Source: Datisca glomerata (Eukaryota; Streptophyta; Magnoliopsida; Cucurbitales; Datiscaceae). From it: a DNA stretch of 64,000 nucleotides. The notes under the pieces were generated by a model. The model was not told the origin of the DNA and did no database searches. It worked only from the letters and a program-made list of their open reading frames with translations. The position numbers and the translations under genes were made by a program. This document shows, piece after piece, positions 11,192-23,737 of the stretch. The DNA lies in NCBI GenBank assembly GCA_003255025.1, contig QANY01005488.1:496001-560000 (forward strand), written 5' to 3'. Position 1 is the stretch's first letter. Every line of letters starts with the position of its first letter.

Positions 11192-14100
11192 ATGGCATGC
11201 ATGAGTTGTTCTTTTGTTGAAGGTCAATCTAATACTAGACCTTCATTTTTCAATGGTAATGATTATATTTATTGGAAAGCGAGAATGAATATTTATTTTC
11301 AATCAATTGACTATGATTTGTGGAATGTTGTTGAAAATGGTGCTCACATTCCATTCAAAACTGTGGATGGTAAAAATATTGATAAAATCAAGTAGTGAAC
11401 GGAATGATGATGATAAAAAAAATCCTTTTAAATTATAAGGCTATGAATGTTTAATTTTGTGCTCTTGATAAAAATGAATTAAATAGAATTTCTACATGTG
11501 AATCTGCTAAATCTATATGGCACATATTAGAAGTCACACACGAAGACACAAATCAAGTTAAAGAATCTAAAATTAGCATGCTTGTTCTTAATTATGAATT
11601 ATTTAAAATGAAGTATGATGAATCCATGCGTGGTATGTTTAGTCATTTCACCGATATTATTAATGGCTTGAAATCTTTTGGTAAGACTTATTCTAATGTT
11701 AAAATGATGAGAAAAATTCTTAGGTGTCTACCAAAGAATTGGGAAGCCAAGGTAACCGTCATCCAAGAAGTTAAAGATCTCAACACACTTCCTCTTGAAG
11801 AACTTATTGACTCATTACTGACACATGAAATGAGGTTAAATGAAAATGATGAAGAAGTTACACTAAAATCAATACTTGAGAAATCCGAGAGTGAGAATGA
11901 TGACTATGATGAGGAAGATGACATAACCCTACTCACTAGATGATTCAAGAAATTCCCAAATAGAAGGAAAAATACTCTAAGAAAATATGAGAAGAAGATA
12001 CATCGAGGGACACTCACATGTTATGAATGCAAAAAGCCTGAACACATAAAAATTGATTGTCCAAATCTAAGTAATGCCCCTAAGAAGTTCAAAAGAAGAG
12101 CATTCAAGGCAACTTGGGATGATACCGATGATAGCGACTATGATGTCGAAGAAGAGGAAGTTTCAAACATGTGTTTCATGGCACTAGAAGATGATATAAG
12201 TTCTTCTAAGCGAACTTTAAATGAAAAAGCTAGTTATGAAGAACTTGAAAATGATTTTGAAGAGGTTTATAGTGAATTTGAAAAAAATTGCTTAAAGAAA
12301 AAAATTATGAAAAATAGTTTTTCAAAACTTCAAGAAGAAAATGAGTATTTAAAAAGTGAAAATTTAAAAGACAAAACAACCTTACATGTTTTGCATCGAG
12401 ACCTTGTTCAAAGTCAAAAGAAAGAAAATGATTTGAATTAAACCATTTTTAAATTTACAAATGGAAGAAACAATATTGACCAATTTCTTGGTAATTAAAG
12501 GAATGCTTCCGATAAAATGAGATTATGATATCAACATTTTCAAAAACAAAAATATCACAAAAATATTTTTGTATAACCCACACAATATCCTCCTATTATT
12601 TGACATTATTATGAGGTTAAAGGTCATAAAATTTATTCATACTTTCATAAAAAGAAATTTATTTTTCATGAAAGAAATGAATGGACTCTCTACAACACTA
12701 ACCCTCAAGGATCCAAAAAGATTTGGGTACCAAAACTCAAGTATAATTTGAAAAAGATTTTTGTCTAATTATAGATTAAGTATCAAACAAAATTTTATTT
12801 GTTGGAAAAATGGACCAAAATGTCTACCTATTAATCTAAGTGATTTCTAAAATCCTAATGAAAAATGTTTTCTTGTTTTTGACAATCATAATTGGCTATG
12901 ACATAGAAGACTTTGGGCATGTTAGCATGGATTTGTGTTCAAAACTATTAAAAAAATTAGGAAAAGGTATTCCAAAAATAAATTTTGTGAAAGATAAAAT
13001 TTGTGATGCATGCAAAATGGGTAAACAAGTTAAGAGCCATTTCAAATAAAAACATATAGTGTCAACCACTAGACCATTACAATTATTACACGTGGATCTA
13101 TTTGGTCCTACAAAAATTACAAGTCTTGGGGGGTAACACTATGCATTTGTCATAGTTGATGATTTTCAAGATATAATTGAGTTTTATTTCTAAAAAATAA
13201 GGATGAAACTTTTCAAGCATTTTCAAAGTTTTGCAAACTAGTTCAAAACGAAAAAGATTTTACAATTTCAAAAATTAGAAGTGATCATGATGGAGAATTT
13301 GAAAATAGAATCTCTGAAACCTTTTGTGATGAAAATGATTTTTCACATGTGTTTTTTATTCCTAGAACTCCACAAAAATGGTGTTGTTGAGAGGAAAAAT
13401 CGGTCCCTACAAGAAATGGTAAAACAATGATAAATGAAAATGACTTAAGTATTTTTTGGGCGAAGTCGTTAATATATTTTGTTACATTATGAATCGTGTT
13501 TTACTTAGACCTATTTTAAACAAAACTCCTTATGAACTTTGGAATAACAAAATTCCTAATGTTATCTATTTCAAAGTTTTTTTATGTAAATGTTTTATTT
13601 TAAATAGAAAAAAGATAATCTTAGTAAGTTCGATTCTAAAACTGACTTAGAAATTGTTTTAGGATATTCCACATCTAGCAAAGCATATAGAGTTTATAAT
13701 AGAAGAACATTAGTTGTGAAAGAATCCATGCATGTTGTCTTTGATGAATCTATTCCCTCTAACATCTTTTAGGATCAAGATGATGAAATTATTAGAAAGG
13801 TAGAAAGGGTTAATATCAATACTAACGAAGGATTAAGTCACTCTCCCCAAGAAAATGTCAAAGTACAAGATTACAACTAACTTCCAAAAGAATGGAAGTT
13901 TGTGAAAGATCATCCAAAGGAGCTCTTTGTGGGAGACATATCAAAAGGGGTAAAGACCCGCTCTATGCTTCATAGTATTGGTAACATTGCTTTTATTTCT
14001 TAACTCGAGCCTAAATATTTCATAGAGGCCAAAAAAGATAAATATTGGATAGTTGTTATACAAGAAGAACTTAATCAATTTGAAAGAAGTAATGTATGTG

Positions 14101-15480
14101 AACTTATTTCTAGACCCTCTAATCACATGGTAATTAGTCTAAGAGGGTGTTTAGAAATAATTAGATGAAAATGGTATTGTTACTAGAAATAAAGCTACAT
14201 TAGTGGCACAAAGATATAATCAAGAAGAATGTATATATTATGATGAAACATTTCACTCCCGTTGCTAGACTTGAGTCAATAAAAATGCTATTAGCCCTTG
14301 CATGTTTCTAAAATTTTGTTTTATATCAAATTGATGTTAAGAGTTCCTTTTTAAATGGATACATTATGAAGGAAGTTTATGTAGAATAACCTCCCGGTTT
14401 TGAAAGTTTAAGTTTTCCAAATCACGTGTATAAACTTACAAAGTCTCTATATGGACTAAAACAAGCTCCTAAAACTTGGTATGAAAGGCTAAGTAAATTT
14501 CTTACTGATGATGGATTTAACATGGGTAAAATATATAAAATCAAAAGGCAATGACATTTTAATTGTCCAAATATATGTGGATGATTATAATTTTTGGTGC
14601 GACTAATGAATCTTTGTGCAAGAATTTTGTTAACTCTATGAGCAAGGAGTTTAAAATGAGCATTATGGGAGAATTAAACTTCTTCCTTGAACTACAAGTC
14701 AAGCAAATGAAGGATGAGATCTTCATAAACCAAAAAAAATACACCAAAGATTTACTCAAGAAGTTTGGCATGGAAAATGTGAATGCTAGTAATTACTTCC
14801 ATGAGTAACATGACAAAGCTAGACAAAAATGAGAAAGGTAAAGACGTCGATATAAAGAAATATCGAGGTATGGTTGAATCTCTACTTTACTTAACCGCTA
14901 GTAGACCCGATATCATATTTAGTATATGTTTGTGTGCTCATTTTCAAACATGTCCCAATGAATCACATTTATAGGCTATTAAAAGAATTTTTAAATATTT
15001 ACGTGGAACAACTAAATTTGACTTTTGGTATCCAAAGTGTGATCATCTTGATTTGAGTATTCTGATTCAGATTTTGCTGGGAGCTTAACCGATAGAAAAA
15101 ACACGAGCGGTACATGTCAGTTTTGAGGGCACTCACTTGTTTCTTGGTTTAGCAAAAAGTAAATTTCAGTAGCACTATCAACCGTCGAAGCCGAATATTT
15201 TTCTGCCGGTATTTATAAGCTCAAATATTGTAGATGAAGCAAACTCTAAAAGATTTTGGTTTGGTTTTTAAAAATATTCCTATTAGATGTGATAATACTA
15301 GTGTAATTAATGTTTCTAAAAAACTTTATTTTACATTCTTGTACTAAGCATATAGATCTTAGACATCATTTTATTCGAGATCATGTGTAAAAAGAGGATA
15401 TCTCACTAGAGTTGTAGACACTACGAATCACCTTGTGGATATATGCTTACCCATAAATGTTTAAATTGTTTACAAAAATA
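11192..15480 (+). pseudogene. Ty1-copia gag-pol pseudogene (SIRE-like)
   Basis: The broken frames give gag (11192-12441) with RPSFFNGNDYIYWKARMNIY, a UBN2-type segment (about 11578-11870), a CCHC knuckle at 12016-12060 (C-x2-C-x4-H-x4-C intact) and an acidic, coiled-coil-like tail. Then follow the integrase zinc region (12890-13048, ICDACKMGKQVKSHFK), the integrase core start (LLHVDLFGPTK near 13080), reverse transcriptase (about 14320-14530, [24 protein letters not shown] box near 14572, where the second D is kept) and RNase H (14970-15230, with ALSTVEAEYFSAG). More than ten stops or frameshifts make it inactive. Gag style and LTR wording point to the SIRE/Maximus lineage, which is an inference. 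Confidence 0.9.
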
Positions 15481-15718
15481 GGCTTGCTTTGAGAATTTTA
15501 GATATTAGTTAATTATTTTTCTACTTTCCATGTCATGATAAAATCATAAAAGTATTTTTACCTCATTATTATTTGTTTATTCTTTTTTATGATAACAAAG
15601 GGGGAGGAAATAGAATATGCTTAAGAGTTATGATTTTGATGGGTACGCATATAATTAGGGGGAGTAAATCAAATTTATTTGATTAAATATATTTTTGCCA
15701 CAATGGTTTGTCATCATA

Positions 15719-16135
15719 AGAAATGAGGAGATTGTTAGTCCTATATCTCGATGAGAAAACTTTTGATGTTAACAAAACAATGAAGTTACTAATAAATTTA
15801 TTCAAGTTTGTAGAGATTATTGGAAAATTACCACAAGGCATGTTAATTGAAGATCATGAAAATATTTATTTTCATAGGAGCTCATAAAGTATGGAGATTG
15901 AAGATCGTGGAGATATTTACTTTCAGTAATTTTTATTAAGAGCTTACTAATTTTATTTACCTTTATTAAAGTTCAATTTATTGAGCACAAAAGCTATCTC
16001 AAAACTTCTTCCCAAATTAAGTTCTTTTATGCAAAGGACAAGGGTACATATCAAGGCATCATGAATTCTGAAGGAAGTAGGAAAGTCAATCATTGTCAAG
16101 AAGATCAAGAAGATCAAGAATATCACCAGAGGCTT
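15719..16135 (+). repeat. Polypurine tract and start of a 3' LTR
   Basis: GAAATGAGGAGA (15719-15731) is followed by TGTTAGTCCTATATCTCGAT, a common opening of SIRE-type LTRs, at 15733. About 400 bp of LTR-like sequence follow. I see no match to it in direct orientation in the 5' LTR, so either the 5' LTR is truncated or this end belongs to a rearranged copy. Confidence 0.6.
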
Positions 16136-17008
16136 TGTATGATCGATATGGCAACCCAAGAAGGGGGTGAATTGGGTGATCATGTTTCAATTAAAAAAAG
16201 TCTTACTCAAGTGAAATATGAATGTTCAAGAATGAATTTCAATATTTCATGAGTTTAACGCTTGAAACGATAAATAAGTAACAGATAAAAGCGTTAAAGT
16301 AAATAATGCTTGCGATAATATAAATGCAGAAATATAAAACAAGCAAATAAAATAAATTTCAAAAACTTAAGTGCGGAACTTAAGTTGTGGAAACTAAGTG
16401 CGAAAAATAAATAGCACAAAATAAAAATAGAAGAAGGGGAAGAAGATAGGCATGTGATATTTTTATGTGGTTTGAGAAATTTTATCCATACGTCCACGCT
16501 TCAAAGCCCCCTTGGAGATTTTTAATCACACGATCTTCTAAAGGGTGGAGACCAAATCTTACAAACTTAATTGGCTTATGGGTGCCAACTAAAACTCACA
16601 AGGCTATAAGTTTCGAGATTAAATGATCTCTTATAATAACTCTCTAAAAGAGTAGAATCTCCAATCTAAGCTCACAGGAAAAATCATTTTGCTCACTCAA
16701 GAAATTTACAAGTATATAAAGTTTAAAATATTAAGAGAGATTTAGGAGAATATTGGAAGTGCTTTAGGAGCAAGTCTCTTAGTTATGAATTTTGTCTTGT
16801 AAAGAGAAATAATGTGTATTTATAGAGGAGATGAAGGTTAGGGTTTAGGAAGAAAAATTTCAAAATTTGAATATATACAAAGGAAATGACACTTCATTCT
16901 TAATCAGGAGAACAATAAATACTTGACCTAAAAGTAAGGAATACTCCTATCCAAAATAACACAATATGATAAAAAATTATTTGGGTAAACTACACCTCTC
17001 TTTATCTA
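16136..17008 (-). repeat. Inverted copy of the copia-1 LTR
   Basis: The reverse complement of this stretch matches 10242-11140 over its whole length, starting exactly at the LTR end (TGTATGATCG here, complement of a CGATCATACA end) and stopping at the same point (TAGATAAAGAGAGG) as the left copy. The match includes small indels and point changes, so the duplication is not recent. The result is a copia body with LTR sequences in inverted rather than direct orientation. Confidence 0.85.
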
Positions 17009-17237
17009 CTTAAAATTGAAACTTATTTTGTTTGTTACTTGTCATTATCTCCATCTCATGTATTTTGTCTATTGTGCAAGAGAGATATGATTTTTGGTGT
17101 TTAAGCTTTTTATAGATGAAGACTTAATTTGAGGATATGTATCCCTATTTAAAGTAAAATTGAGAGAGTCTCTCATATTTAAATTCTATCACTAAGTTTC
17201 ACTCAGACGTAACTGGCTTCTTTTTTGGTGTGAAGTA
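17009..17237. other. Unassigned AT-rich sequence between LTR and NUPT
   Basis: No gene or recognised repeat is seen. It may be further LTR or target sequence. Confidence 0.4.
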
Positions 17238-17277
17238 GCGTCAAACCAAAATACTCAACAAGCATTAGCTCTCCCTA

Positions 17278-17612
17278 AAAAGGAGGTGATCCAGCCGCAC
17301 CTTCCAACAAGGCTACCTTGTTACGACTTCACTTAGTTCACTAGCCTTGCCTTCGGCATCCCCTACTTGTGATTAAGGTAATGACTTTGGGCATGGCCAG
17401 CTCCCAAAGTGTAACTGGTGGTGTGTACAAGGCTTGGGAACGAATTCACTGTTGTATGGCTGACCGACGATTACTGGCGATTTCAGTTTATTGCAGGCGA
17501 GTTGCAGGCGAGTTGCAGCCTACAATTTGAACTGAGGATGGGTTTTTGGAGTTAGCTCACCCTCGTGGGATCATGACCCTTAGTCCTGGCCATTGAGCAT
17601 GTTTAATCGATA
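17278..17612 (-). pseudogene. Plastid 16S rRNA 3' fragment (NUPT copy C)
   Basis: This is the most complete of the three. It runs from the complement of the anti-Shine-Dalgarno end (AAGGAGGTGATCCAGCCGCA) through the GGTGTGTACAAGG region to GGGATCATGACCC and GGCCATTGAGCATG. It carries a small internal duplication of GCAGGCGAGTT and many C-to-T or G-to-A changes. The flanks on both sides are shared with copies A and B. It is not transcribable as a functional rRNA. Confidence 0.92.
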
Positions 17613-17795
17613 CCTCAGGCAGTAAAGAACATTTGATATCAAAACATACTCTTATGCTAACAGATCTTGCAATGAATCTATTCGGGGTATATTCATTTAT
17701 CTTTGTCATGTTACTCACATTTGACACTAATCTTTTCTCCACTTGTTAGAGACCAAGGAAGGTTTTGAATTTTTATCCAAATAGGGTAAAAATCA
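17613..17795. repeat. Second copy of the NUPT flank
   Basis: This is the counterpart of 8669-8865, matching through AGTAAAGAACATTTGATATC and on to a GGGTAAAAA end, with about one change in ten bases. Confidence 0.85.
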
Positions 17796-18012
17796 AAATT
17801 AATTTCACCCACCTAAGTTCCTACCTCAAACCTTTTAATAACAAGAAGACTACCATTAAAGCTCCAAAGGCTCTTTTGTCTTGATTCATTATAACTGTTC
17901 AAATATTATGTTTTCAATTTGTTTTAATATGACAGAGTACAAAAGCATACATGATTCCTTCCAAACATAAGACTATTATGCTTGAAATGTATGCTTACGG
18001 GTATGAATCTCT
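17796..18012. other. Unassigned sequence upstream of copia element 2
   Basis: AT-rich sequence without recognised features forms the left target flank of the second copia element. Confidence 0.4.
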
Positions 18013-18516
18013 TGTTGGATCCTAAATCCAACGTTGGACTTATGTGTAAAATAATTATGTGTTGCAGACTGTCAAATAAAGTTAAACTCAATTAAAAGTG
18101 ATCTACTAAGGTTTGGATAATTGGCTTTTTAATGTATCTGATAAGTTGTGGACCCTTTAATGTGTAGAGACTTAAGGGTAATTTCTATTTTCATGATGGG
18201 CTAAAATAGAAATACCAAAAGATGAATTATTTATACGTGGTTATGGTCCCCAGGTCACAAGATAACGTGAAAACCATTCTATTCTCCCTAATATCCCATC
18301 GTTAGAGAGAAAATTGGTAGGCTTTATCAAAGGAGACTCTCAGACAGATAATCGTGTAGATCTGGAAGGCCAACCTCTCGGCTCTAAACAGCAATATATA
18401 GTCATGGATTCATGTATGCTTCCACTCTATAATTGTTTTGATTCTTAATGTGTTCAATATGAGATCTTGAGTTTTATTGAAATACAGTTTACACTGAAAG
18501 GATTTTGAATCTAATA
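18013..18516 (+). repeat. 5' LTR of copia element 2
   Basis: It begins TGTTGGATCCTAAATCCAAC and ends just before the primer-binding site. The first 230 bases match 24176-24413 with only scattered changes (for example GTTGCAGACTGTCAAATAAA in both). The length of about 504 bp is ordinary for copia elements. The expected terminal CA is decayed to TA. Confidence 0.9.
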
Positions 18517-18518
18517 AT

Positions 18519-18530
18519 TGGTATCAAAGT
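18519..18530 (+). other. Primer-binding site of copia element 2
   Basis: TGGTATCAAAGT three bases after the LTR matches the initiator-Met tRNA primer site (TGGTATCAGAGC type) at ten of twelve positions. Confidence 0.85.
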
Positions 18531-19794
18531 GACTCATGTTGAATCATTGAGAATCGATCTATAAAAAAGTTCTAGATCCATGATTATAGGTGTTTTTTGT
18601 GTTTATGTTTCGGTATCCTTGAATTTAATAATTGTTTGGCAATGTATTAGATTTGAGAACAATTTTTCGGTATTTTTTGTTTATTTTTTTGGAACAACCG
18701 GAAGGCGGTCTCACAGTCTCTGATGAAAGTTGATCGGCGCGACGGTTTTGCAGTGCCGGCAAGGAGAAGCCGCAGCTGTTAAGGAAATTGCGGCCTTGGC
18801 CGCGGCTATCTGGAACAATTGGGGCCTTGACCGCGACTGCAATGGATGTCGCAACTTTGGCCGCGTCAGCAAGGACTGGCGGCGGCTTGGCCTCCAGTCA
18901 CTCAAGGTGAAAATCCTAGGGTTGGACACGGGTCGGGTTGACCCCAGGCCCGTGAACAGTAAAAAAATCTATATGACTGTGGGCTAGCCCACAGTCATCA
19001 GGCATAGGTTGTGGGTGAAGCCCACAGCCATTAAAGATTATCAAATAGATTGTTTTGATTATTTTTGTTTTTTTTTTGGGTTATAATAATTTCAAAATAA
19101 TTTTTAGGGATTATCAAATAGATTGTTTTGATTATTTTCAGTTTGTTTTTGGTTAAAATATTTTCAAAACAATTTCAAAATGTCATAAAATTAATTGTTT
19201 ATAAATTATTTTAAGATTTAAACTCAGAACAATTTTAAATTCGAACATTAGTATGTTATATATATATTTTAAGATAAATTAATTGAAGCAATATATCGCA
19301 AAAGTAACCTCTCTTGTGGAAATTGGTTTGTCTTGAAATATAAAAGGTTATGTGTGCGTGTAACTTATGTGAATATATATCGGCCCAAAGGAAGATAATT
19401 ATTTGACAGAATTACATGTGTTCTGTGGTGATAAATACGTGATAATTATTCGGTTTTTACATGTGAGCAATAAATCGGCCCAAAGGAAGATTTCTTGTTT
19501 GACATGTTATTTATCATCAGTGTTTGATTACTACACCAAGACATCACTTACAAGTTAATATTTTTGGCCAAAGTCATAATATTAATGGAGTGCCCGGTGT
19601 CTTGAGATGAGTTATTTGTTACTATTGTTTGAATTATTATTGTTATTCAGAATTTATGTGAGCATATTTTATTTATTGTTCTCTGTTAAGCTATTACTCC
19701 TGCTAGTATCACAACCAACATCAATTCAATTCCAATTCTGAATGGGTCAAACTTCAAGTCCTAGAAAGATAATCTCTTGATAGTTCTTGGAGTC
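18531..19794 (+). other. Long untranslated leader of copia element 2
   Basis: About 1.26 kb lies between primer site and gag. A GC-rich island (18690-18960) holds an 85-codon frame with alternating Ala, Arg and Gly and no known domain. Right after it lies a perfect 26-bp palindrome (18973-18998, core TGTGGGCTAGCCCACA) and a second stem-loop (19010-19026, TGTGGG-TGAAG-CCCACA). A tandem duplication of about 77 bp (GATTATCAAATAGATTG at 19036 and 19111) and a repeated TCGGCCCAAAGGAAG (19380, 19477) follow. Confidence 0.7.
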
Positions 19795-22700
19795 ATGGAT
19801 CTCAATTTTGCGTTAAGGACTGATTCTCCTACACCTCTTATGGATAAGAGTACCTTTGATGATAAGAGGGAGAGATCAAATCGCATGTGTATGTTGATCA
19901 TGAAGAAGGCCATTCCAGAAGCATTTAAAGGCACTATATCAGAAAAGATAACTACAGCTAAGGATTTTCTTGCAGACATTGAAAAGAGATTTGTCTAAAA
20001 TGAAAAGGCAGAAATCGGTACACTATTATTGTCAGACTTAATTTCAAAAAGGTATAAAGGTAAATGTAATATCAGGGAATACATTATGAAAATGTCTCAC
20101 ATTGTTTCAAGGTTAAAAGCATTGAGACTTGAACTCTCTGAGAGCTTTCTTGTGTTTTTGGTTTTGATATCCATTCCGACACATTTTAGCCAGTATAAGG
20201 TGAGTTATAATTGTCAGAAAGAAACATGGTCTTTAAATGAGCTCATCCCATACTGTGTTCAGGAAGAGGAAATAGTGAAACATGGTAAGATAGAAAGTGC
20301 TTACCTGGCCTCTACCTCTAAAGATAAGGGCAAGGGAAAGAAAAGAAAAAAGGATAATGAAGCTGCAGATACAGCACCGCATAAGAAACAACAAAAGAAA
20401 CCGGTAAACTCGAAAGGTAATGGTTGTTTCTTCTATGGAACTGAAGGGCATAGGAAGAAGCAATGCATCAACTATCACGCTTGGGATGCTAAGAAAGGTA
20501 TGCTTCTTAATTTGGTTTGTTCTGAGGTTAATTTAAGTTCGGTTCGTAGACACACGTGGTGGATAGATTATGGTGCAACAACTCGTATCAGTGTGCCTAT
20601 GCAGGGTTGTCTGAATTGCCGAAAGTCAAATGATGCTGAAAGATTCAGCTACGTGGGCGATGGCAAGACGGCTGAGGTTGAAGCAATAGGAAAATTTAGA
20701 TTATTATAAAAAACTGGACATTATTTAGATCTTTATGAAACTTTTATTGTACCGTTTTTTAGATGGAATTTGAATTCTATTTCTATTTTAGACAAATCTG
20801 GTTATGTTTGTTCTTTTGGAAATGGAAAATTTGGTTTGTTTCGTGATTCAATTTCAGTTGGTTCTGATTTTTTATCAGGATATGACAATCTTTATTTACT
20901 TGAAACAATTGCTTCATTTAAACAATCCCTGCAATTAAGTACACGAGGTACTAAAAGAAAATTAACCAGTGAGAATTCAGGTACGTTATATCACAAGAGA
21001 TTAGGTCACATCGCCAGAAGGAGAATAGATAGACTTGTGTCAGACGAAATTCTCGGTCCCTTAGATTTCATAGATTTTGACGTTTGTGTTAATTGCATAA
21101 AGGGAAAAAATCGATAAAATGAGATTTGAAACCAACAGGACTCAGGACGTCTTAGAACTTATTCATACGGATATTTGTGAGTCATTCTCTTTTGTGGCTT
21201 GGGCTGGTCAAGAGTATTTTATAACGTTCATAGACGATTATTCTAGATATGGCTACACATATCTCATTCATGAAAAGTCACAGTCATTGGACATGTTCAA
21301 AAATTTTAAGGTTGAAGTTGAGAATCAACTCAACAAAAAGATTAAAAGCATCAGATTTGACCGTGGTGGTGAGTACTATGACAGATATGATGGTTCAGGT
21401 GAACAACGTCCAGGACCGTTTGCTAAATTCTTAGAGGAATGCGGTATCGTCCCATAGTACACTATGCCGGGGTTGCCCGAATGGTGTTGCTGAAAGATGA
21501 AACAGAACACTTAAGGACGTGGTCAGGAGTATGATTAGTCATTCGACCTTACCAGAATCACTCTAGGGTGAAGCACTTAAGGCTGCATCATGTATCCTTA
21601 ACAGAGTTCCAACTAAAGCGATTTCTAAAACCCCATATGAGCTTTAGACTGGAAAGAAATCTAGTCTAAGGCATTTGCATGTTTGAGGATGTCCAGCTGA
21701 CGCAATGCCATATAAGCTTAATGAAAAGAAATTGGACTTATGGATGGTGAGTTGTTATTTTGTTGGATACTCTGAAAGATTCAGGGGGTACAAGTTTTAT
21801 GATCCCACAACTAGGTCAATTTTTGAGACGGGAAATGCCCGGTTCTTTGAGGATGCTGAGTTTGCAGGGGGAGATACGGTTCAGGATTTTGCCCTTCAGG
21901 AGGAATATGTTGATATTGCCACAGGTGTTATTAGCATTGATCAGGACTGTGTCCCCAACATTGTTCATGACATAACACATCAAGACAATATCAGAGAACC
22001 TCTCATTCAAGAGATTGTTCCGGAAGAACAAACTCTAACACCTCAAGAACCTATGCCATTAAGAAGATCCACTAGAGAGAGAAGAAGTGCAGTGTCAGAT
22101 GATTACATTGTATTTCTCCAAGAGCATGAGGTTGACATTGGTGTGATGGAAAATGATCCGATCAACTTCCGTCAAGCCGTGGAAAGCTCTAACTCGTAAA
22201 AGTGGATCGATGCCATGAATGAGGAAATTAAGCCCATGAAGGACAATGACGTGTGGGATCTTGTTCCATTACCAGAAGGTGCGAAACTTATTGGTTGAAA
22301 ATGGATTTTTAAGACCAAGAGGGATTCAAAAGGTAATGTGGAAAGATACAAGGCTCGTCTTGTTGCAAATGGCTTTACACAGAAAGAATGCATTGAATAT
22401 AAAGAGAATTTCTCTCCGGTTTCCACGAAAGACTCTTTCAGGTTTATAATGGCATTAGTAGCACATTTCAATCTTGAGCTGCATCAGATGGATGTAAAGA
22501 CAGCGTTTCTCAATGGTGACGTTGAAGAGATGATATATATGGTGCAACCAGAAAATTTTGTGTCGGGAGAACCAAAGAATATGGTTGGCAAACTTTAAAA
22601 ATCCATCTATGACTCAAGTATGCATCTCGACAATAGTATTTCAAATTTCATCAAGTGATCATCTCGTTCGGTTTTTAGATGAATTTAGTCGATAATTGTA

Positions 22701-23737
22701 TATACCATAAATTTTGTGGAAGCAAACATATTTTTATGTTTTTATATGTGGATGACATTTTATTTGCCAGCAACGATATATGCTTATTGTACGACACCAA
22801 GAAATTTTTAGCTAAAAATTTTGAGATGAAAGATCTTGGTGAAGCTTCTTTTGTATTAGGACTCCACATACACCGAAATTGTTCTCAGGGTATTCTAAGA
22901 TTATCACAAAAAAGTTATATCGAAAAGGTCCATAAAAGATATGGCATGCAAGATAGTAAACCAGGTGATACCCCTGTAGCTAAGGGAGACAAGTTTGGTC
23001 TCAATCAGTGCCCTAAAAATGATTTTGAGGAAAAAGAAATGCAGAAGATTCCCTATGCCTCGGTAGTTGGGAGTCTAATGTATGCTCAAGTTTGTACACG
23101 TCCTGATATTTCCTACGTGACTGGGATGTTGGGAAGATACTTAAGCAATCCAGGCATAGACCATTGGAAAGCAGCTAAATGGGTCTTGCGGTACTTACAG
23201 AAAACAAAAGATTACATGCTCACATTTCAGAGGTTGGATCAGATTGAGATTGTTGGATATACTGACTCCGATTTTACTGGATGCCAAGATAGTATGAAAT
23301 CTACGTCGGGCTATATTTTTCTGCTTGCTGGAGGTGTTGTCTCCTGGAAGAGTGCTAAACAATCTCCTATAGCCTCTTCTACCATGGCAGCAGAGTTCAT
23401 AGCATGTTATGAGGCGTTCAATCACGGAATATGGTTACGGAATTTTGTCACGGGGCTGTGCATGGTGGACAGTATTTAGAGACCACTAAAGATATTTTGT
23501 GACAATAAATCAACAGTTCTTTATTCTAATAACAACAGGAGCTCGGCGAAGTCAAAGTTCATAGACATCAAGTTCATGGTTGTTAAAGAAAGAGTTCAGA
23601 GTGGACAGTTGTCTATAGAGCACATCATAACAAACTCCATGATTGCGGATCCGCTTACCAAGGGATTGCCACCCAAGATGTTTCATGAGCATAGTGCTCA
23701 CATGGGTGTCATATCAGTTGAGGATATTCAAATCTAG
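19795..23737 (+). pseudogene. Ty1-copia gag-pol polyprotein, recently broken
   Basis: Domains run in copia order. Gag is at 19795-20480, with a knuckle CFFYGTEGHRKKQC in which the second Cys is replaced by Tyr. Protease is near 20556 (WWIDYGATTRIS; the active DSG reads DYG). The integrase zinc region is at 20985-21115 and the integrase core at 21150-21460 (HTDIC, FIDDYSRYGY, RGGEYY, so the D-D-E triad is visible). Reverse transcriptase lies at about 22300-22900 (MDVKTAFLNGDVEEMIYM, FLYVDDILFAS), RNase H at 23240-23440 (TDSDFTGCQDSMKSTSGY), and the C-terminus is DPLTKGLPPKMF up to the stop at 23737. About eight stops or frameshifts (19996, 20707, 21116, 21457, 22198, 22596 and others) silence it, but long intact stretches show it died more recently than element 1. 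Confidence 0.93.

Noticed and set aside
8383..17612. Functional 16S rRNA gene
   Set aside because: Only the last few hundred bases are present, with many decay mutations, no rRNA operon and LINE/copia context.
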